Source of the DNA: Rhynchopus sp. YZ270_cl-10
Lineage: Eukaryota > Euglenozoa > Diplonemea > Diplonemida > Diplonemidae
Reading direction: 5' to 3'
DNA: 64,000 bases
NCBI GenBank assembly: GCA_964035575.1
Contig: OZ037851.1
Span: 1,488,001 to 1,552,000 of the forward strand
A program made the position numbers and the translations under genes. How positions within the stretch are numbered: position 1 is the stretch's first letter; each line of letters begins with the position of its first letter. The notes beneath the pieces were generated by a model. That model was not told where the DNA came from, searched no databases, and saw only the letters and a program-made list of their open reading frames with translations. This document shows positions 58,849 to 64,000 of the stretch, in pieces.

Positions 58849-61446
58849 ATGGTGGAGGGGAAGCGGCAGATGGACCGGGATACGGATGCGATTAAACAGT
58901 GTTTGATGTTGGTTATCCGGTCGACGGGGTTTGTGAAGATGGTTGTGCGGCGGTTTGTGATGAAGACGAAGATTTTGCAGAGGTTTGCGAGACGGTTGGT
59001 GTGTGCACGGACAGCTCTAGTGACTGCGACGTTGGACAGTATTGCTGTAGAGGAGTCGTTGATGCCGAGCGGCGAGCTGTTGCGGATGTGGGAGACTGCT
59101 GGAGGGGTGACGACACGCGAAGGCCGTCTTCTTGCAGTGCACCTCGTCTACCAGCAACAACGTCGTGCCTTCCGCCAGCAGTACCGCCACTGGAGTCGTC
59201 AAGCGCAGAACGCATCTGACCGCCTGAACTACCAAATGCACCGTGAGGCGCAAGACCTCGAGCGCAACAACGCGACAGCACGCAGCGACCGCTACCAGCT
59301 TGTCACCCCGCTCCGCCAGAAGCTCGTCGCCATCAGGTCCGCACGCCCACGCTTCGTCATGGAACTCAGCGCACGACAGCTTGCAGCGGAATGCACTGCA
59401 CAGACCCAGCGTGCATTGGTCAACGCTGTGTTAGATACAATACGACGCTTGGGCATTGAGGTGACAGACCCCAAGGTTCTCTCCACACTTCTCATGCGCT
59501 ATGAACGGAAGATGAAAGAAACGCGAGAATGGGCAGGCCGTGAGGATATGCAACATGGGGCAGGCCGTGAGGATATGCAGGATGCGTTTGATGCTGAAGT
59601 CAAAGAGGTTATGTCTGTTGATCCGTTTTCAATAAAACAAGAAAGATTGGCGGCAACACGGCGGGAGACCACGAGGTTCGACAAGCTTGCGCTGACAGGC
59701 TATGTCGGGCGTGGCTCTGTCCATGAGCATGTCACCCCTGCCGAGCAAGACAGTATCACGCTCTTCGGTGTCTCAAAGCTTTCTACCAAAGAAGCTGAGC
59801 CTGAGGTGGCCCCAACACCAACACCACCACCACCACCACTGACGGCATCGCCCACACCGGAGCCGCCACTGCGCTACTCAGCGGCCAACGAAGAACACAC
59901 CGCACGGATGCTGAGACAAGAGGAAGAGGAAGGCGAGCAACGTGCCAAGGTCCGTACATTCACCTCGTTGCCACTCACCCCACAGCGTTATCGCCTGCGC
60001 ACACACGAAGAGAAGGTGACCATCTCGCACAGCAAGGCACGAAGGGAGCAACGCAGCGAGCGGCAAAGGGCAGACAGTGGTGCCGTGCACTTCACGTCAC
60101 AGACTCTCAGCTCATCAGGGCGGGTGCGCGAGAGACCCTCAGCACGGACGCCTACCCCCGCACCGGGCAGACCTGACATAAAACCCACAAAAATATTTGC
60201 GTTTGGAACGGAAGGTGAGGAGCGAATTCTGGGAGACACAGAGTTTGCGAGACGTCTATTCCACACTCCTGTGCGTATGTTGAAACGACCCTCCACACGC
60301 GCAAAAGGAAAGACACGAAAACGAAACGAGCCTCCTAGCAAATACTCACGGTATCGTTTCCAGATCAAGCAAAAAGCGGGCATTCAGTATTGCAGCTCTG
60401 TCGAGGCGGCAGTGCGGGAGAGGGGGTTCGAGAGGCACACAGTACGCGACGACGCATCTGTGTCTCACACGAGCGAAGAGCAAGAGCAAGAGTGGTCTGG
60501 GGATGAGGCTGTGGACACGGTGAGCTCCTCTGCGCCGCCTTCCTCGGTGCAGATGCAGGCACACCACGCCGCACCACGCCCCCTCCACGCACACCGAGCC
60601 TACCAATCCCTCCCCGTCTCGCCTTCCTTCAACACAATTCTTTCCCCCAGGTCTCTCCACCAAGGCGGCATGCTGCATAAGAATCAACAACGAAAACACC
60701 TCGCGCACCAAGCCATCCACACAGGACCCCCACACTCCATTGTATACCTCTCCAAGAAGAAGCGCAGGGATCGAAGACAACGCGACGAGCACACCACGTC
60801 AGCGCCATGCCACAACGAAGCCCCTCCTTGCGTATCAGTCCTGCCACCTCCAGAAAGCTCTGACAAGACGCACCAAGAAGACGATGCTGAGCATGAAACA
60901 GAGAAGCCAGCTGTCACCCCTACGGTAGCTCCTCTCCCAAAGGCGACGCCGTGGCCTGTAGACTTCGGTGACGTAGATGAATTGTCGGAGACAATGAACG
61001 ATCGATATCTTTGCCATAAGTTAGTGGAAGGCGAGAGTCTGGCTGAGCAACTAGATGATGTCAACTTTATGGGGCTCGTCGAGAGAACCATCAGCCGCGG
61101 GAAGGCTGCACGGAATGCAAGAGTTTTGGTGATGCCTGCAGATGTTGGCAGCGGACAACGCGCGAAGCACTCCAAACTCACAGAGGTGGTTGACACGGAA
61201 GGAAGCAAATCGCTTGAGCACACTGTTGCACTCACTCTAACACATTACTCGCGAAAGGCATTCAACGATGGTGCAGGCTGGTCCACCAAGCCCGTCCCAC
61301 GCCCCCCTAAAGGCGGGAGGCTGTCAGGAAAGGGCTTCTCCACCCCACGCAGGCCAGTGGTGAAGACACCACACGGTGCGTCGTACCATTACCACCAGTT
61401 CTATGCAGTGGAGGAGGGGGTGGGGAGGAATGCGGATGTGTCTTGA
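58849..61446 (+). CDS. Large helical then disordered protein, unknown function
   Basis: 865 aa, single exon; ATG 15 nt after AATAACAG. Residues 20-55 (FVKMVVRRFVMKTKILQRFA, RRLVCARTALV) look like IQ-motif-type calmodulin-binding helices, although no perfect IQxxxRGxxxR is present. Helical, charged sequence continues to about residue 260 and includes a short tandem duplication, AGREDMQHG/AGREDMQDA (about 228-244). Beyond that it is rich in Pro, Ser, Thr and charged residues and is mostly disordered, with a small ordered block near 710-760 (DLDELSETMNDRYLCHKLVE-like). No family was recognised. The start context is good and the frame is open throughout. Confidence 0.72.
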   Translation: MVEGKRQMDRDTDAIKQCLMLVIRSTGFVKMVVRRFVMKTKILQRFARRLVCARTALVTATLDSIAVEESLMPSGELLRMWETAGGVTTREGRLLAVHLVYQQQRRAFRQQYRHWSRQAQNASDRLNYQMHREAQDLERNNATARSDRYQLVTPLRQKLVAIRSARPRFVMELSARQLAAECTAQTQRALVNAVLDTIRRLGIEVTDPKVLSTLLMRYERKMKETREWAGREDMQHGAGREDMQDAFDAEVKEVMSVDPFSIKQERLAATRRETTRFDKLALTGYVGRGSVHEHVTPAEQDSITLFGVSKLSTKEAEPEVAPTPTPPPPPLTASPTPEPPLRYSAANEEHTARMLRQEEEEGEQRAKVRTFTSLPLTPQRYRLRTHEEKVTISHSKARREQRSERQRADSGAVHFTSQTLSSSGRVRERPSARTPTPAPGRPDIKPTKIFAFGTEGEERILGDTEFARRLFHTPVRMLKRPSTRAKGKTRKRNEPPSKYSRYRFQIKQKAGIQYCSSVEAAVRERGFERHTVRDDASVSHTSEEQEQEWSGDEAVDTVSSSAPPSSVQMQAHHAAPRPLHAHRAYQSLPVSPSFNTILSPRSLHQGGMLHKNQQRKHLAHQAIHTGPPHSIVYLSKKKRRDRRQRDEHTTSAPCHNEAPPCVSVLPPPESSDKTHQEDDAEHETEKPAVTPTVAPLPKATPWPVDFGDVDELSETMNDRYLCHKLVEGESLAEQLDDVNFMGLVERTISRGKAARNARVLVMPADVGSGQRAKHSKLTEVVDTEGSKSLEHTVALTLTHYSRKAFNDGAGWSTKPVPRPPKGGRLSGKGFSTPRRPVVKTPHGASYHYHQFYAVEEGVGRNADVS

Positions 61447-61606
61447 ACCCCTTTTCTCCGTCTAAAAGCGTTTCTTCCGGAACGATTTTTTTAGCTACCA
61501 CTACCATCCTTGAGCACACCCTTCGACTTTCTTTTTCCCCTCTCATCCTTTAAGTTTCCCCCAAAAACTCCACCATTTTACCCCCTCTTCCAGCACACAC
61601 AGCACA

Positions 61607-63226
61607 ATGCCGACCACCCGCCTCGGGTACAATGAACTCATGGACACTGGGAAGATTGTGTTCCGAAGCAACTTTGAGGGTGGCAACTGCTGGCGTGTGG
61701 AGCGCACACGGGGGGTGCCTGCCGAAACGATACCTAGCGCGGCTGTGTATGAGGGCTACAAGCCGAGCAAGCAATACGACCTCTCGAGAGCATCTGCCAC
61801 TGCACAGCCCACCACCACCACCACCACCACCACCCCTGCCGCTGCTGACGTTGACATCTACGAACTCTGGCTTTGCTCTGACTGCATGGGGACCGAATAC
61901 GAAGCAAAGGCGCGCGGATGGTTTCAATTTACGATGGAAAACGTTACCCCCGGAGAGCGTGTTGTGCTTCGCATCATGAACGGCTTTCCGCACGAACAGC
62001 TGTACCTGCTTGGCATGCAGCCGGTGTGGCGCTATGAACATGAAGACCACAACGCATGGCAGCGCATCGTAGAGCATGTTACGTACACTGGGGTTGCCGA
62101 GAATGCGGTGCTAGACATTCCGTTCACCTTTGACACTGCAGACACCGTGCGGCTCTGCTTTACCTATCCGTATCCGTTGACGCAGTTGAAGAGCTTTATG
62201 GAGGAGACAGAAGCAAAGCTGTCTGGGCAAGAGGATGTGCACTATACACGTAGGGTTGTGACGCAGACGCTGGAGGGGCATGACATCGAGGAGCTGACGT
62301 TGACGCATAAGAGCAATGCGCGCTATCTCGAGGGTGGTGGGGAGGGGGCACCGCAGATTGTGTTCTTCTCTGCAAGGGTGCATCCGTGTGAGTCGCCTGC
62401 GTCGCATATCTTGGAAGGCGCGTTGCGGCTGATTACAGAAAATGGACAGCATTTTGACGATGAACCGCATAACACCGACAAATTGCTGAAGAAATTCATT
62501 TTTAAGATAGTCCCTATGATCAACCCTGACGGGGTCAACCGCGGGCATTCCCGGAGCGACTCTTTAGGACGCAATCTGAACCGCTACTATGCACAGCCTC
62601 TTGACGACATGCCGTCTCCGGCTGCTGTTCGCAACCTCATTTTGGAGTACAACGCAACAAACCGGCTGTTCTGCTACATCGATATGCATGCACACCACTC
62701 CAAACGCGGTCTCTTCTTCTATGGTAACCACCACCCAGAGGTTCACGACCAAATCGAAAGCCAGCTCTTCCCTCTGATGATCTCCAAACGCAACACACAC
62801 TACGACTTCAACAACTCAAACTTCAGTCAAAAGAATATGACCGCCGCAGGCGGTAAAGACGGCTCAAAGGAAGGCTCTGCGCGAGTCTCTCTCTTCCAGG
62901 CATCTGGGTTGAAGCGGTGCTACACAATGGAGGTAAACTACAACACCTCAACGATCCTTTCAATGAAGGGTGCGGTGCCCCCGAAGTACACACCGTTGCA
63001 CTATCATGAGATGGGGCGGGACATTGTGCTGGCGTTGCTTGATGTGGTTGACGATACAGAGGCAACGCAGCTGGGACGCACCGAGCTGAAGAAGGCGCTA
63101 GCAGAGAAGGACAGTGCAAGGAAGGAAGGCGACCAACGCCGTAGCTCCATCCGGGCGAAGGTGGACCCGGCTTTCTTAAAAGCGCAGGGAGGTACCGGTG
63201 GGTCGGGCGGGTTTGTTGTCATGTGA
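61607..63226 (+). CDS. Cytosolic carboxypeptidase (CCP/AGBL, M14 family)
   Basis: A 539-aa protein. The N-terminal beta-sandwich typical of CCPs (residues about 15-190: KIVFRSNFEGGNCWRVER ... WFQFTMENVTPGERVVLRI) precedes the zinc peptidase domain. Zinc and catalytic residues are all present: His259 and Glu262 in ARVHPCESPAS, His361 in YIDMHAHHSKRG, Glu442 in CYTMEVNYN. The block NPDGVNRGHSRSDSLGRNLN is the family's substrate-binding loop. CCPs trim glutamate side chains or the C-terminus of tubulin and so tune cilia and microtubules. The HPCE form, with Cys in place of the usual Gly, is a small departure. A Gly-rich end (GGTGGSGGFVVM) is disordered. It starts 13 nt after CTTCCAG. Single exon. 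Confidence 0.95.
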   Translation: MPTTRLGYNELMDTGKIVFRSNFEGGNCWRVERTRGVPAETIPSAAVYEGYKPSKQYDLSRASATAQPTTTTTTTTPAAADVDIYELWLCSDCMGTEYEAKARGWFQFTMENVTPGERVVLRIMNGFPHEQLYLLGMQPVWRYEHEDHNAWQRIVEHVTYTGVAENAVLDIPFTFDTADTVRLCFTYPYPLTQLKSFMEETEAKLSGQEDVHYTRRVVTQTLEGHDIEELTLTHKSNARYLEGGGEGAPQIVFFSARVHPCESPASHILEGALRLITENGQHFDDEPHNTDKLLKKFIFKIVPMINPDGVNRGHSRSDSLGRNLNRYYAQPLDDMPSPAAVRNLILEYNATNRLFCYIDMHAHHSKRGLFFYGNHHPEVHDQIESQLFPLMISKRNTHYDFNNSNFSQKNMTAAGGKDGSKEGSARVSLFQASGLKRCYTMEVNYNTSTILSMKGAVPPKYTPLHYHEMGRDIVLALLDVVDDTEATQLGRTELKKALAEKDSARKEGDQRRSSIRAKVDPAFLKAQGGTGGSGGFVVM

Positions 63227-63720
63227 AGAAGGTTAATGTTCAGCTCCATGACATTAATTTCCAAAAAAAAATACCAACTACTAAATCATGCAACCAAAAG
63301 TGGGAGGGGGGGTTTAATGTTTGAAAGAAAATGATGTGCGATATTCGTCTTTCAAACCTTTTTTGTTTTTTTGGTTCTTTTTCAAAAAAAGTACATAGTG
63401 TGGTATGGCTGAAGGGGGGTGATTCGCATTTCTTGCGCACTTCTGAGCACTTTTTGCGCACCTTTCTATTGCATAATTTTGAGGGCTGCTTCGCACTGTT
63501 TGCGCCCCCCCATTTCAGCTACACTATACTGGAGCTCATCCTCGGGTGGCTATACTAATTACAATCAAATTTTCAAAAGAGAAAATGATACTACCATTCA
63601 TTGCAAAGAGACATCGTGGACTGCATTCTTTGTGTTGCCCCTTACCCCCACCTCCACCCCCTTACCCCCCTTCTTCCTAACTGAACGAAGGGGGATATAA
63701 CTTCGACCCATTGCTTTTTA

Positions 63721-63756
63721 GGAGTCATGAGATGGGCTCATCTTACCGAACCTTTC
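63721..63756 (+). repeat. Stem-loop motif, divergent copy
   Basis: GGAGTCATGAGATGGGCTC followed by ATCTTACCGAACCTTTC. Confidence 0.45.
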
Positions 63757-63937
63757 TTTCCAAGGTGTACTCAGCAGAGGCTGGTCATCTAATAAAATTT
63801 TTTCTTTGCAACTGACGCGCTGGAGAGGCCCTGGCCAAACATGGCGTGTTGGGGGAAATATATTCGTCGCACAGATTAGATCAGAGACCCCACCCGATAT
63901 GTTTTTCATTTTACCGGATGGCATCGTACGTGGGTCA

Positions 63938-63970
63938 GTCGGAGGTGCCTGCATTAATAACTTCACTTTT
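63938..63970 (+). repeat. Intergenic motif, GGAGGTGCCTRCATYAATAA type
   Basis: GTCGGAGGTGCCTGCATTAA then TAACTTCACTTTT. Its partner lies inside the intron of the small membrane-protein gene (24158-24187). Confidence 0.5.
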
Positions 63971-64000
63971 ACCTCTTTTGTGCTCCGCCACCGACACTCC

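Larger units (their letters stand above)
63227..64000. other. Intergenic with motif copies to window end
   Basis: No gene is seen. It holds the CATCCTCGGGTG motif (63528-63580), a stem-loop motif copy (63721-63756) and the GGAGGTGCCTGCATTAATAA motif (63938-63970). Confidence 0.5.

Noticed and set aside
9621-63756. tRNA genes or tRNA-derived SINE in the stem-loop motifs
   Set aside because: GGTTCATCTTACC only faintly recalls a B box; no cloverleaf and no A box could be drawn.

Overview
The window is a stretch of nuclear DNA from a microbial eukaryote. Twenty-four protein genes can be supported. Nine of them are split by short introns (about 49-363 nt, 15 in all), and 10 of the 15 donors read GTATGT. 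The gene set is that of a flagellated protist: an LC8 dynein light chain, a tubulin-type cytosolic carboxypeptidase, a dynein AAA6-like module, RIIa/DPY-30-like docking segments and many EF-hand or coiled-coil proteins. The species cannot be fixed from the sequence. The GTATGT donors and gene style would fit an excavate such as a fornicate metamonad, but this is a guess.

Layout: 1-2.86 kb is gene-free, with AT-rich palindromic repeats and one dispersed GC-rich inverted-repeat element. From 2.9 to 38.3 kb there are a membrane protein with a cyclase-like domain, two large coiled-coil or helical proteins, a four-EF-hand protein, a cathepsin L-like protease, two unknown proteins, a divergent DHYC palmitoyltransferase, a tiny membrane protein, a kinase-like and a PP2C-type phosphatase that share N-terminal docking segments, a 12-bp minisatellite, a ubiquitin-like/WD40 protein with a CaaX end, and two adjacent Golgi-type glycosyltransferases (GT61- and GT71-like). 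From 38.35 to 44.64 kb there is a repeat-rich, gene-poor island with a SINE-like copy, an inverted-repeat element, an exact 263-bp tandem duplication and a ~590-bp direct repeat with a possible Helitron Rep remnant. From 44.6 to 63.2 kb follow a coiled-coil protein, a stand-alone RNA ligase, NOSIP, a PUB-domain protein, a SAM/EF-hand/dynein-D6 fusion, LC8, PTPA, a hAT-type MITE with an 8-bp target duplication, a TET-associated-type glycosyltransferase, an unknown protein and the carboxypeptidase.

Three window-wide patterns stand out. All 24 supported genes lie on the plus strand. Most start codons sit 1-24 nt after a pyrimidine-rich YAG that looks like a splice acceptor, as expected if genes are transcribed together and trans-spliced. 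A family of short stem-loops with an AYGAGAG loop and a TTCATCTTACCAACTTTT-like tail recurs in intergenic DNA and in some introns, always in the gene sense in the copies found. Paired base changes keep the stems, so it may act as RNA.

Shared themes are motility and microtubules (LC8, D6 fusion, carboxypeptidase, RIIa-bearing enzymes), phosphorylation (PP2C, PTPA, kinase-like protein), ubiquitin/p97 (NOSIP, PUB protein) and secretory glycosylation (GT61, GT71). All function calls come from reading motifs by eye; no database search was run.
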